A stretch of DNA of 64,000 bases from Microtetraspora malaysiensis (GTDB lineage: Bacteria; Actinomycetota; Actinomycetes; Streptosporangiales; Streptosporangiaceae): positions 1-64,000 of the forward strand of contig NZ_BBYJ01000016.1 of the NCBI RefSeq assembly GCF_001528665.1. The letters run 5' to 3'. Shown here one piece after another: positions 23,387 through 30,960 of this stretch (the stretch's first letter is position 1; each line of letters opens with the position of its first letter). The position numbers and the translations under genes were made by a program. The notes below the pieces were generated by a model that ran no database searches, was not told where the DNA came from, and was given only the letters and a program-made list of their open reading frames with translations.

Positions 23387-23440
23387 TCTTCATTCGGCGG
23401 TCAGCTCGCCGATGCCCCACGCCCCCGCGTTGATCACGAT

Positions 23441-23460
23441 GGTTGCTCGTCGTTTGCTCG
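23441..23460 (+). repeat. TTGCTCG pair downstream of scar 1
   Basis: GGTTGCTCGTCGTTTGCTCG contains two TTGCTCG units in direct orientation, mirroring the pair upstream of the tRNA fragment. They may be arm-type integrase sites of the next element to the right. Confidence 0.45.
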
Positions 23461-23491
23461 CCAGCCGAAACCCTGGTCGCAGCATGATCTT

Positions 23492-24496
23492 TTGTGGCCC
23501 CGGCCGAGTTCCTGGGTGCTGAACTTCACCGATCGCCATGGCGCTACGACACCGCCCGCCTGCCAGGTGGCCCCTGGCCCGCACCAGGCCCGCAAGCCTG
23601 GAAGCGCCAAGCCCGCGCTGGACAGAGATCGGGTCGACGTGCTGATCTGGGCCGCGGCGCTGATGACAGCCGCCAGTGTCTGGCCTGGCCCGTTGCGACG
23701 GCTCCGCCTCATCGTGGACCCGCGTATCCCCCCGCTCGTCGCGACCCTACGCCAGGCTCGCCTGACTCCTGCCGAGTTGGAGGCGATGCTCACCGCTCTG
23801 CTCGCCCGGGCGACGGAGCTGATCGCACTCCTGATCTCGCCGCACGAAGCCGAGCGGAAACTCGGCGTGCCCATCGATCAGGTACCAGATGATCTCCAAC
23901 GCTTTGGAGATCATCTGTTCGCTTCCTCCCTCGATGAGCTGCTCGCCGCGCCGCCTTCCTGGCTGTTGCAAGCTCGGGCGGATCAAGAGCTGCGAGAGGC
24001 CGCTCTCGCCGAAGCCCGCCGAGCCGCCGAGGCGGCCTTCCGGCGCCACCGGGACGAACAAGCCGCCGTCGACGCGGCCGCGCGGGTGGCCTCCCGTCTG
24101 TCCGACACATCGGTGGCGGAGCTCTTCGACCTTCCCGTCGAGGTGATCCGGCTCCTGCGTCCCCAGAGCGGCCGGTGGTCGGCCGAGAACGTTGAGCGAC
24201 TGCTGCGTGACACCCCGCTCTGGCTGCAGTCGCAGACCGCAGCCAGAGCGGAAGCCGACCGCCGTCGCCGCCACGCCGACAATCGCGCCACCCGGCTGGC
24301 CCGGCGACGGCTGGGCTGGCGTCGCCAGTGGGCGGAGCTCTTCGACGTGCCCCTCGAACAGGTCCCCCAGGGAGTCGGACGCCCCACCAGCAGAGCGATC
24401 GATGCTGTCAGGCGGGAGTCACCTGCCTGGGCTCGTCATCTGATTGAAGAAGACCCTCTCCCGCTGTTTCTGAAACCTCAGCCGGCGCAGTCGTGA
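23492..24496 (+). CDS. Hypothetical protein with three internal repeats
   Basis: I do not recognise this 334-residue protein. It contains three related segments: about 122-159 (KLGVPIDQVPDDLQ...PPSWL), 209-245 (LFDLPVEVIRLL...TPLWL) and 282-314 (LFDVPLEQVPQGV...SPAWA). Each has a hydrophobic-Pro-x-(E/D) helix start and ends in a Pro-x-Trp. Between them lie Arg/Ala-rich helices that could form coiled coils. The TTG start at 23492 is uncertain; a GTG near 23639 or ATG at 23663 is possible. It is the first gene after att scar 1 and may be cargo or part of the element. A strong hairpin sits within its codons (23887-23916). Confidence 0.5.
   Translation: MWPRPSSWVLNFTDRHGATTPPACQVAPGPHQARKPGSAKPALDRDRVDVLIWAAALMTAASVWPGPLRRLRLIVDPRIPPLVATLRQARLTPAELEAMLTALLARATELIALLISPHEAERKLGVPIDQVPDDLQRFGDHLFASSLDELLAAPPSWLLQARADQELREAALAEARRAAEAAFRRHRDEQAAVDAAARVASRLSDTSVAELFDLPVEVIRLLRPQSGRWSAENVERLLRDTPLWLQSQTAARAEADRRRRHADNRATRLARRRLGWRRQWAELFDVPLEQVPQGVGRPTSRAIDAVRRESPAWARHLIEEDPLPLFLKPQPAQS
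23887..23916 (+). repeat. Perfect 13-bp inverted repeat with 4-nt loop inside a coding frame
   Basis: AGATGATCTCCAA and TTGGAGATCATCT are exact reverse complements separated by CGCT. The site lies in repeat 1 of the hypothetical protein (its PDDLQRFGDHL codons). Perfect hairpins of this length are rare inside genes; it could be a protein-binding palindrome or an RNA structure. Function unknown. Confidence 0.7.
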
Positions 24497-24645
24497 CCCG
24501 ACCGCCACGGCGGCGAGCAGCCTGTGGCAGGCGGCGGACGGGATCCCCTTGGCGCTCCCATAGAGTCCGCCGCTCCGCCCGGCTCGCGGGAACCGCCGGG
24601 GAGTCCGACCGGATGGCGAGGGCCCGCAGCACCGGGTTCGCCGTC

Positions 24646-24685
24646 AAAAAACCAGTTCTCTCGCGGGCACTGATCTCAATACACT
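24646..24685 (+). promoter_or_regulatory. Candidate promoter of the leader peptide/EF-G unit
   Basis: A-tract AAAAAA (24646-24651) is followed by AGTTCT and, 20 bp later, TACACT (24680-24685), a fair -10. An A-rich block just upstream of the -35 resembles WhiB7-dependent promoters of actinomycete antibiotic-resistance genes. The spacing is not ideal and the assignment is tentative. Confidence 0.35.
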
Positions 24686-24741
24686 CGCTGCGAACGACGC
24701 GCCGCCACGACGTGCGCATTGACGAGGGAGAGGAGCCGGCC

Positions 24742-24858
24742 GTGCGCTACCGCACCGCTGAGGTCATCCCCGCGTCACGGTATGAGGTGCTCCTGGTGTC
24801 TTCGCCGGCCTGGTGTCGGCTGCGCGGCCGGCACCGGATGTCCCCGGCGGAAATCTGA
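24742..24858 (+). CDS. Short leader peptide upstream of the EF-G paralogue
   Basis: A GTG at 24742 is preceded by GGGAGAGGAG and opens a 38-residue frame ending at TGA 24858. The frame ends 40 bp before a strong hairpin (24899-24923) and 123 bp before the EF-G start. A second hairpin (GGTGTCGGC/GCCGGCACC, 24812-24835) lies inside the coding sequence. This arrangement suggests ribosome-mediated attenuation: stalling in the leader under translational stress would change which hairpin forms. The peptide is Arg- and Val/Leu-rich with no recognisable domain. Other frames in this stretch lack a comparable ribosome-binding site. Expression is inferred. Confidence 0.5.
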   Translation: MRYRTAEVIPASRYEVLLVSSPAWCRLRGRHRMSPAEI

Positions 24859-24898
24859 CCTGCGTCTGCCCCGTGCCGAGCTGATCGGCCGGGCATCT

Positions 24899-24923
24899 CC
24901 TGATGCGGTGGCACCGCATCAGG
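24899..24923 (+). terminator. Attenuator/terminator-like hairpin before the EF-G paralogue
   Basis: CCTGATGCGGT pairs perfectly with ACCGCATCAGG (11 bp) around a GGC loop; CTCTTTC follows. It lies between the leader peptide and the EF-G start, so it would reduce readthrough unless melted. The CACCG of the leader hairpin's 3' arm could pair with CGGTG here, offering an alternative fold. Confidence 0.7.
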
Positions 24924-24981
24924 CTCTTTCGCTCGGGAATCGCGCTTTCCCCATCTGGACCATCTCGAAGGGTCATAGGCA

Positions 24982-27081
24982 ATGCGCGCCAACCTGCACC
25001 GCCATCTCACGGATACGCCGGCCGATGTCCGCAACCTGGGCATTCTCGCCCACGTCGATGCCGGCAAGACCACCATCACCGAGCGGATCCTCTATGTCAC
25101 CGGCACCACGTACAAGCGTGGCGAAGTCCACGACGGGACGACCGTCACGGACTTCGACTCCCAGGAGCGGGATCGTGGGATCACCATCTTCGCCGCGGCG
25201 GTGAGCTGTGCGTGGGACGGACACCGGATCAACCTGATCGACACCCCGGGCCACGTCGACTTCTCCGACGAGGTGGAGCGCTCGCTGCGGGTACTCGACG
25301 GCGCCGTCGCGATATTCGACGGAGTCGCCGGAGTCGAACCGCAGAGCGAGTCGGTATGGCGGCAGGCCGACCGGTACGGGGCGCCGCGGATCGCTTTCGT
25401 CAACAAGCTCGACCGCGCCGGCGCCGATCTCGACACCGCGGTCGAGTCGATCCGCACGCGACTGCACGTCACCCCGCTGGTGGTCCAGCTGCCGATCGGG
25501 CGTGAGGACGGGTTCGTCGGAGTGGTGGACCTGCTGCGCATGCGGGCGCTCGTCTGGGCCGACGGCCGCGGCACGTGCGAGGAGGGTCCGGTTCCGGACT
25601 CCCTGCGGGAAGAATCCCGCCGGCGCCGCCGGCTCCTCGAGGAGGCGGTGGCCGAACTGCACCCGATCGCGTTGGAGGAGTTCTGCGCGGAGTCGGCGAT
25701 CTCCGAACGGACTCTCGCCGCCGCGCTGCGCGACCTGACCCGTACGGGTGAGGGCGTGGTGGTGCTGTGCGGATCGGCCTACCGAAATCGCGGGATCGAG
25801 CCGTTGCTGGACGCCGTCGTGTCTTACCTGCCCTCGCCTCTGGACATGCCGGCGGTGCGCGGCAGCCAGGACGGCACGGAGCAGGAGCGCGCCGCCGACC
25901 TGGCGGCGCCGTTCGCCGCACTGGCGTTCAAAGTGAGTTCGACCGCCACCGGGCGGTTGACCTACCTGCGCGTGTACTCGGGAACGGTGGAGAAGGGAGA
26001 CACGGTGCTGGACGCCGGCGCGCGGCGCACCGAGCGGATCGGCCGGATCCTGCGGGTGCGGGCGGACCGGCACACCGAGGTGGACCGGGCGGTGGCCGGA
26101 GACATCGTCGCGGTGATCGGGCTTAAGACGGCCCGCGCGGGAGCCACGCTGTGCGCACCCGCGGCGCCGCTGGTCCTCGAACCGCCGAGCACGGCCGTTC
26201 CGGTGGTCTCCGTGGCCGTCGAGGTTCGCAGAAGCACCGACACCGGGCGGTTGGCCTCGGCGCTGGCGCGGCTGGTCGAGGAGGATCCCTCGCTGGTGGT
26301 CAGGGCCGACGCCGAGACCGGTCAGACGGTGCTGTCGGGGATGGGCGAGCTGCATCTGGAGGTCGCGGTGGAGAAGATCCGCCGTACCCATGGGCTGGAA
26401 CCGATCGTCGGCCGCCCGCGGGTGACATACCGGGAGGCGATGGTGCGTGGGGTGTCCGGGCTGGTGTATCGGCACGTCAAGCAGGACGGTGGCGCGGGCC
26501 AGTTCGCCCAGGTCGTCCTCGACGTGGCGCCGCTGGAGGCCACCCCGGACCTCGTCCGTGACGACGGCGGCGGAGTGGACTTCCTGTTCCACTCGACCGT
26601 CGTCGGCGGACGGGTGCCGCGGGAGTACGCCCGCGCGGTGGAGGCCGGTTGCCGGGACGCCCTGGCTGAGGGCCCGATCGGCGGCCACCCCGTCACCGGA
26701 CTGCGGGTCACGCTCACCGACGGAGCCACCCATCCCAAGGACTCCTCGGAGATGGCGTTCCGGACGGCCGGCAGGCTCGCACTGCGGGAGGCACTGCGCG
26801 CCAGTGCGATGGTGCTGCTGGAACCGGTGGCCGAGGTCACGGTCACCGTGCCCGCCGCCGCCGTCGGCGGAGTGCTCGGCGACCTGGCGGCACGGCGCGG
26901 CCGGATCTCGGGCTCGACCGCGAGAGCGGGTACGGTCGTGATCACCGCGATCGTGCCGCTGGCCGAGACCTTCGGCTACGCGACCCGCCTCCGCAGCCGG
27001 ACCCAGGGCCAGGGAGACTTCACCACCCGGGCCGCCGGTTACGCCCCGGTGCCGGCGTCCGCCGGTGAGCCGGCCTGTTAG
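24982..27081 (+). CDS. Elongation factor G paralogue (EF-G-like translational GTPase)
   Basis: A 699-residue translational GTPase with G1 AHVDAGKTT, switch I RGITI, G3 DTPGHVDF and G4 NKLD, then EF-G domains II-V. The domain IV signature DSSEMAF is present, and [20 protein letters not shown] is EF-G-like rather than TetM-like. Canonical EF-G translocates tRNA and mRNA. A second copy outside the str operon, behind a leader peptide and attenuator, points to an inducible role such as protection from an EF-G or ribosome inhibitor, as suggested for FusB-type Streptomyces paralogues. No rpsL, rpsG or tuf is nearby. The start ATG follows GAAGGG at about 9 nt. A tetracycline-protection role cannot be excluded. 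Confidence 0.8.
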   Translation: MRANLHRHLTDTPADVRNLGILAHVDAGKTTITERILYVTGTTYKRGEVHDGTTVTDFDSQERDRGITIFAAAVSCAWDGHRINLIDTPGHVDFSDEVERSLRVLDGAVAIFDGVAGVEPQSESVWRQADRYGAPRIAFVNKLDRAGADLDTAVESIRTRLHVTPLVVQLPIGREDGFVGVVDLLRMRALVWADGRGTCEEGPVPDSLREESRRRRRLLEEAVAELHPIALEEFCAESAISERTLAAALRDLTRTGEGVVVLCGSAYRNRGIEPLLDAVVSYLPSPLDMPAVRGSQDGTEQERAADLAAPFAALAFKVSSTATGRLTYLRVYSGTVEKGDTVLDAGARRTERIGRILRVRADRHTEVDRAVAGDIVAVIGLKTARAGATLCAPAAPLVLEPPSTAVPVVSVAVEVRRSTDTGRLASALARLVEEDPSLVVRADAETGQTVLSGMGELHLEVAVEKIRRTHGLEPIVGRPRVTYREAMVRGVSGLVYRHVKQDGGAGQFAQVVLDVAPLEATPDLVRDDGGGVDFLFHSTVVGGRVPREYARAVEAGCRDALAEGPIGGHPVTGLRVTLTDGATHPKDSSEMAFRTAGRLALREALRASAMVLLEPVAEVTVTVPAAAVGGVLGDLAARRGRISGSTARAGTVVITAIVPLAETFGYATRLRSRTQGQGDFTTRAAGYAPVPASAGEPAC

Positions 27082-27280
27082 GGAGCGCCAGACACCCAGA
27101 TGGCCTCGTCCGCACGCGGGCGGGGCCGTCTGCGCGGGTGGCCTCGGCCAGGCTTCGCTTGGCGCGCGCGATCTTCCGTTCCGCCGCGTCTTGACGGATC
27201 ACCTAAAGGTCCGCGAAGGGGCCGCGAGCCGGAGCGAGGAGCCGGGCTTCACCGATCGTCGCCGCGTCGCTTCGCGAAGG

Positions 27281-28048
27281 TCAGCCGGTGGAAAAGAGGG
27301 GCCATCCGGCCGTGAGGCCGCCGTCCAGGACGATGGTCTGCCCGGTGAGGTAGGAGGCTTTGTCGGAGCCGATGTAGAGCACGGCCGCGGCTATCTCCTC
27401 CGGGGTGCCGGGGCGGTGCATGGGCAGGACGGAGTTGACGGCCTCGCGGACGTCGTCGCCGGCGGTGAACCTCTCGTACATGCCGGTCTGGGTGAAGCCG
27501 GGGGCGATGGCGTTGACGCGGATGCCGTGGGCGGCGCCTTCGAGTGCCGCCGCCTTGGTGATGCCGATGACGGCGTGCTTGCTACCGACGTAGAGGGCGG
27601 AGTTGGGGTAGCCCATCAGCCCGTAGGTGGAGCTGACGTTGATGATGCTCCCACCGCCCTGAGGTCGCATGGCGCGGAACTCGTGTTTCATACTCAGCAA
27701 CGTGCCCAGGACGTTGGTGTCGAAGGTGGCCGCGTAGCTTTCGTCGGTGACATCCGTGACGGGTCCCGGTGCGCCCTCTGTGCCGGCGTTGTTGAACGCG
27801 ATGTCCAAGTGGCTGAAGCGTTCAACGGTGCGGTCGATGAGGTTGGTCATGTCCTCGTTGCTGCGCACGTCGGCACGGACGAACGCGACCTGCGCGCCGA
27901 GCTTGCCCAGCTCATCGGCGAGTTCGACGCCGACGTCCTCGTGCCGGCCGGAGACGACGAGATTCGCGCCCTCGCGAGCATAGGCGACGGCCACGGCGCG
28001 ACCGATGCCGGTGAGCGCGCCGGTAACGAGAACCACGGGAGTGGACAT
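27281..28048 (-). CDS. SDR family oxidoreductase
   Basis: A 255-residue short-chain dehydrogenase starting at the ATG 28048 (AAGGGA 9 nt upstream; a 26-residue extension is open but unlikely). It has the cofactor loop TGALTGIGRA, NNAG, the catalytic SSTYGLMGYPNSALYVGSKHA (Ser, Tyr, Lys) and IAPGFTQTGMY. It is closest in pattern to 3-oxoacyl-ACP reductase/glucose dehydrogenase-type SDRs, with NAD(P) specificity unclear. The substrate is unknown. It lies convergent to the EF-G gene and next to an integrase relic, so it is probably accessory cargo. Confidence 0.85.
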   Translation of the reverse strand: MSTPVVLVTGALTGIGRAVAVAYAREGANLVVSGRHEDVGVELADELGKLGAQVAFVRADVRSNEDMTNLIDRTVERFSHLDIAFNNAGTEGAPGPVTDVTDESYAATFDTNVLGTLLSMKHEFRAMRPQGGGSIINVSSTYGLMGYPNSALYVGSKHAVIGITKAAALEGAAHGIRVNAIAPGFTQTGMYERFTAGDDVREAVNSVLPMHRPGTPEEIAAAVLYIGSDKASYLTGQTIVLDGGLTAGWPLFSTG

Positions 28049-28119
28049 GATCGGTTCCCTTGGATGAGGGTGGACAGCCAGACCGCATAGCTCGATTCCT
28101 GACACCACACCTTCCCGGT

Positions 28120-28239
28120 TCTCCATCCCACAACCTCGGCCACGACAATGCCGGCAGCGAGCATCAGCGAGACGGCACCATGGCGGAGATCGTGCAGCCG
28201 GATCGGCGGTAGACCTGCCACATCGAGCTCACGCCCGCC
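28120..28239 (-). pseudogene. Tyrosine recombinase (phage integrase) relic
   Basis: The minus strand encodes PPIRLHDLRHGAVSLMLAAG followed by IVVAEVVG, which contains the HxLRH box of tyrosine recombinases. Neither the second Arg nor the catalytic Tyr follows in frame; the sequence becomes unrelated after about 40 residues. This is a fragment of an integrase, consistent with decayed integrative elements between tRNA-Lys scars 1 and 2. The rest of 28049-28414 shows no other gene. Confidence 0.65.
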
Positions 28240-28414
28240 TCATCGCCCTGCCGATCACCCATTCCCTGGAGACATGCCACCCCGGCGTGTCTCTTCGTCT
28301 ACCCGCAGGTCAACACCCAGTTTTCGGCTCTGGTCGCGCTGAATTAAGGGGAACGCAGGGACGCGCGAGTATAGAAAAGACCTGCCGGATTTTGCGGGCA
28401 GGGAAGGGTATCCA

Positions 28415-29581
28415 ATGCGTCCGATGGAATCGTTCAAGGCTTTGATCATCGGTGGGTCCGTCGGGGGGCTGGCAGCGGCTCATGAGTTGCGGGCGGTCGG
28501 TGCGGAGACTGTCGTGTACGAGCGGTCGGCGGGCAGGATGCAGGCCCGTGGCGCTGGGATCGTCATGCAGCCGGAGGTGGAGGCGCTGCTGGTCGGCCTG
28601 GGCATGTCCGCGGAGTCGGTGAGTGTCGAACTGCGTGAGCGCCAGCAGCTTCACATCCACGGCAGTCCCGACAGGTATGAGGCCCCGCAGTTGATGACGG
28701 CCTGGGACACTCTCTACCGGGCGTTGCGGGAACCCCTCGCCGGGGTCTGTTACCGCTTGGACAGTGCCCTTAGACGGGTCCGGGTGGAAGGTTCTGACGT
28801 CACGGCCGAGTTCGCTGACGGCTACACGGCTCAGGGTGACTTCCTGGTGGGCGCGGACGGGATCGGCTCGGCCACGCGGCGGCTGCTCGATTCCGCCGCG
28901 CGTCCCGCGTACGCCGGGTATGTGGCCTGGCGAGGGCTGGAACCGGAGTCGGCCCTGCCCGGTGGCCTTCTGGACCTGCTGGCGGACCGGTTCACGTTCT
29001 TCGGCGCGGACGGCCTGCAGATGCTGTGCTACCTGGTCCCTGGTCCCGGCGGTGAGCTGGCTGTGGGCTCCAGGCGGGTCAACTGGGTGTGGTACACGAA
29101 CGTGCTCGAGCGCGACGTTCCACGGCTGCTTGCGAGCCGGTCCGGAAGGCGGTTCACGACCTTCCTGCCGCCTGGGGAGATGCGTCCGGACGTCGTCGCG
29201 GAGGTTAATGCCACGGCGGAGGCATCGCTTCCGTCGCCGTTCGCGGAGCTCGTGCGCCACAGTGAGGTCTTCATGCAGCCTGTCTTCGACCTTCGGCCGT
29301 TTCGGATGGTCGCCGACCATGCGGCTCTGATCGGCGACGCCGCCGGAACGGTCCGGCCGCACACCGCCTCCGGGACCTCCAAGGCGTTCGGTGACGCGGC
29401 CGGCCTCGCCGCGGCCATGCGCGGATGGGCACCCGGTCACGACCTTCCCGCCCGGCGGCTGGCGGACTGGGAAGAGCAGCGACTGATTCACCTGGTGAGG
29501 CTGTCGGAGATGGGGATCAACCTGGCTGAGCGGTCAGAACTCGGGACGGCCACCGGCCGCCGGTTCTTCGCCTCCGCCTGA
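28415..29581 (+). CDS. FAD-dependent monooxygenase, 2,6-dihydroxypyridine 3-hydroxylase-like
   Basis: A 388-residue class A flavoprotein monooxygenase. Residues 8-40 form the Rossmann motif (IIGGSVGGLAAAHELRAVG), DG is in VGADGIGSATRR, and the late FAD motif is LIGDAAGTVRPHTASGTSKA. The GTVRPHTASGTSKAF segment and VAWRGLEPESALP resemble 2,6-dihydroxypyridine hydroxylase of nicotine degradation and related aromatic hydroxylases. Such an enzyme uses NADH and O2 to hydroxylate a heteroaromatic ring. It is convergent with, and overlaps by 48 bp, the small subunit of a molybdenum hydroxylase, the enzyme type that makes hydroxypyridines. The substrate is inferred. Shine-Dalgarno GAAGGG precedes the ATG. 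Confidence 0.75.
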   Translation: MRPMESFKALIIGGSVGGLAAAHELRAVGAETVVYERSAGRMQARGAGIVMQPEVEALLVGLGMSAESVSVELRERQQLHIHGSPDRYEAPQLMTAWDTLYRALREPLAGVCYRLDSALRRVRVEGSDVTAEFADGYTAQGDFLVGADGIGSATRRLLDSAARPAYAGYVAWRGLEPESALPGGLLDLLADRFTFFGADGLQMLCYLVPGPGGELAVGSRRVNWVWYTNVLERDVPRLLASRSGRRFTTFLPPGEMRPDVVAEVNATAEASLPSPFAELVRHSEVFMQPVFDLRPFRMVADHAALIGDAAGTVRPHTASGTSKAFGDAAGLAAAMRGWAPGHDLPARRLADWEEQRLIHLVRLSEMGINLAERSELGTATGRRFFASA

Positions 29582-30061
29582 GGGGTCCGCGAAGGCCGAC
29601 TCGGCCGCGGCGCGCATGATCGCCCGCCGGATGGGTTCATAGCCGGTGCACCGGCAGATGTTGGACTCGACCAGGCCGTGTACCCGTTCCGGATCGTCGC
29701 CGATAGTGGGGTCGGCCTCCAGGGCGCCTGCCGCCACCATCAAGAAGCCCGGTGTGCAGAAACCGCACTGCAGGGCGTGCTCGGCGGAGAAGGCCCGTTG
29801 GAGCGGATGCGGCTCGCCGTCAGGCCCCGCCAAGCCTTCAACGGTGCGTACTGACCGGCCGTCGCACTGTACGGCAAGCATGAGGCAGGAACGTACGGCC
29901 TTGCCGTCCACCAGCACTGTGCAGGCCCCACAGACGCCGTGCTCGCAACCGAGGTGTGTACCCGTCAGCCGGCAGTCCTCGCGCAGTACATCGGCCAAGA
30001 TGCGTCGCGGCTCGACATCCAGCGGGTAGTCGTCGCCGTTGACCGTGAGTGTGATCTTCAC
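29534..30061 (-). CDS. Molybdenum hydroxylase small subunit (two 2Fe-2S clusters)
   Basis: A 175-residue iron-sulfur subunit. The plant-type cluster is bound by CEHGVCGACTVLVDGKAVRSC and the second cluster by CGFCTPG and CRCTGY. Subunits like this (CoxS, KdhS, NdhS) pass electrons from the Mo site to FAD. The GTG start overlaps the medium-subunit stop (GTGA at 30058-30061). Its 3' end overlaps the convergent flavoprotein gene by 48 bp. All eight cysteines are present. Confidence 0.92.
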   Translation of the reverse strand: MKITLTVNGDDYPLDVEPRRILADVLREDCRLTGTHLGCEHGVCGACTVLVDGKAVRSCLMLAVQCDGRSVRTVEGLAGPDGEPHPLQRAFSAEHALQCGFCTPGFLMVAAGALEADPTIGDDPERVHGLVESNICRCTGYEPIRRAIMRAAAESAFADPSGGGEEPAAGGRPEF

Positions 30062-30960
30062 TGAAGGACTCCCTCGGCCGCTTGGCGCAGCGTTCGGCCG
30101 ACCAGGACGGCGATGACCTGCCGCCGGTATTCCGGGTCGGCGTATGGCTCGGCGAGAGGAGCGGCGTCCTGGTCGGCGGCGATCCGGCCGGCGCGGGCGA
30201 ATGGGTGGCCGCCGGGCAGCCGGTTGCCGACCGCCGGGACGGTGATCTCGCGGCCGATCAGGACCTGTTCGGCGGCGTGGGCCCGAATCGGCCGGTCGGC
30301 GCAGTTGACCAGGCCGATCCTCGCGTCGCTGATCAGTCCGTCTTGCGCGCTGAGCGCGGCGGCAACGGCCACCTGGGCGAAGCAGAAATGCGTCCGCCGG
30401 TGCTCCATGAAGCCGACCCCGGTGCCGTCTGCGGGCAGCGGGAACCGCACCGAGGTGATGAGCTCGTCTCGTGCGCGCGCGGTTTGGAAAGGGCCGCGGA
30501 AGTAGTCACGGGCCGCGATCTCGCGGGCGCCGCCGGTACTGCGTACCTCGATCGCGGCGTCGAGCGCGAGGGCGATCGCGCACCACTCCGATGCCGGATG
30601 TGCCCAGGCGAGGCTGCCCACCATCGTGCCGCAAGCGCGGATGGGCGGGTGGGCGATGTTGACGGCGGCGAGTGCGAACAGCCTGCCGAGCGGACCCGGC
30701 ACAGCCTGCGGGGACTCGAAGACGCCGTGGCGGACCAGCGCGCCGATCTCGACCGTGCCGTCGTTCACGCTCAGGCGGTCGAGCCCGGCGACACGGTTGA
30801 TGTCGACCACCAGGTCGGGGCGGATCCGCTGCAGGTGCATCTCCAGGATCAGGCTCTGGCCGCCGGCGAGGACGCGGACGTCGCGCCGGGTGTCGCCGAG
30901 GGCGTTCAGGGCCTCGTCCACGGTACGAGGTGCGACGTAGTCGAAGGCTGCGGGTTTCAA
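30058..30960 (-). CDS. Molybdenum hydroxylase medium (FAD) subunit
   Basis: A 300-residue FAD-binding subunit of the CoxM/KdhM type: N-terminal LKPAAFDYVAPRTVDEAL, the flavin motif AGGQSLI and NIAHPPIRACGTMVGSLAWAHPASE, plus a CO-dehydrogenase flavoprotein C-terminal domain. I chose the TTG at 30960 because it overlaps the large-subunit stop (TTGA) as in the other junctions; a longer in-frame start at 30999 would overlap the large subunit more. It transfers electrons from 2Fe-2S clusters to an acceptor. Confidence 0.88.
   Translation of the reverse strand: MKPAAFDYVAPRTVDEALNALGDTRRDVRVLAGGQSLILEMHLQRIRPDLVVDINRVAGLDRLSVNDGTVEIGALVRHGVFESPQAVPGPLGRLFALAAVNIAHPPIRACGTMVGSLAWAHPASEWCAIALALDAAIEVRSTGGAREIAARDYFRGPFQTARARDELITSVRFPLPADGTGVGFMEHRRTHFCFAQVAVAAALSAQDGLISDARIGLVNCADRPIRAHAAEQVLIGREITVPAVGNRLPGGHPFARAGRIAADQDAAPLAEPYADPEYRRQVIAVLVGRTLRQAAEGVLQ

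Larger units (their letters stand above)
23156..23430 (+). repeat. Long imperfect direct repeat, copy A (att region; copy B at 44586-44858)
   Basis: About 270 bp here match 44586-44858 in order: two tandem TTGCTCG-containing units, a GTGGAACGGG-like segment, a CCGGCATCAA-like segment, the tRNA-Lys 3' fragment, a terminator hairpin and a trailing CAGCTCGCCGATGCCCCAC-like tail. The match is clear by eye but contains many substitutions, so it is not a recent duplication. It looks like the integrase-proximal attachment region of actinomycete integrative elements, without the integrase gene. Confidence 0.65.

Noticed and set aside
24982-27081. Tetracycline ribosomal-protection protein (TetM/OtrA)
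   Set aside because: The G-domain and domain IV motifs (EVHDG, DSSEMAF, YLPSPLD) follow EF-G more closely than TetM; resistance remains possible but the call is EF-G paralogue.
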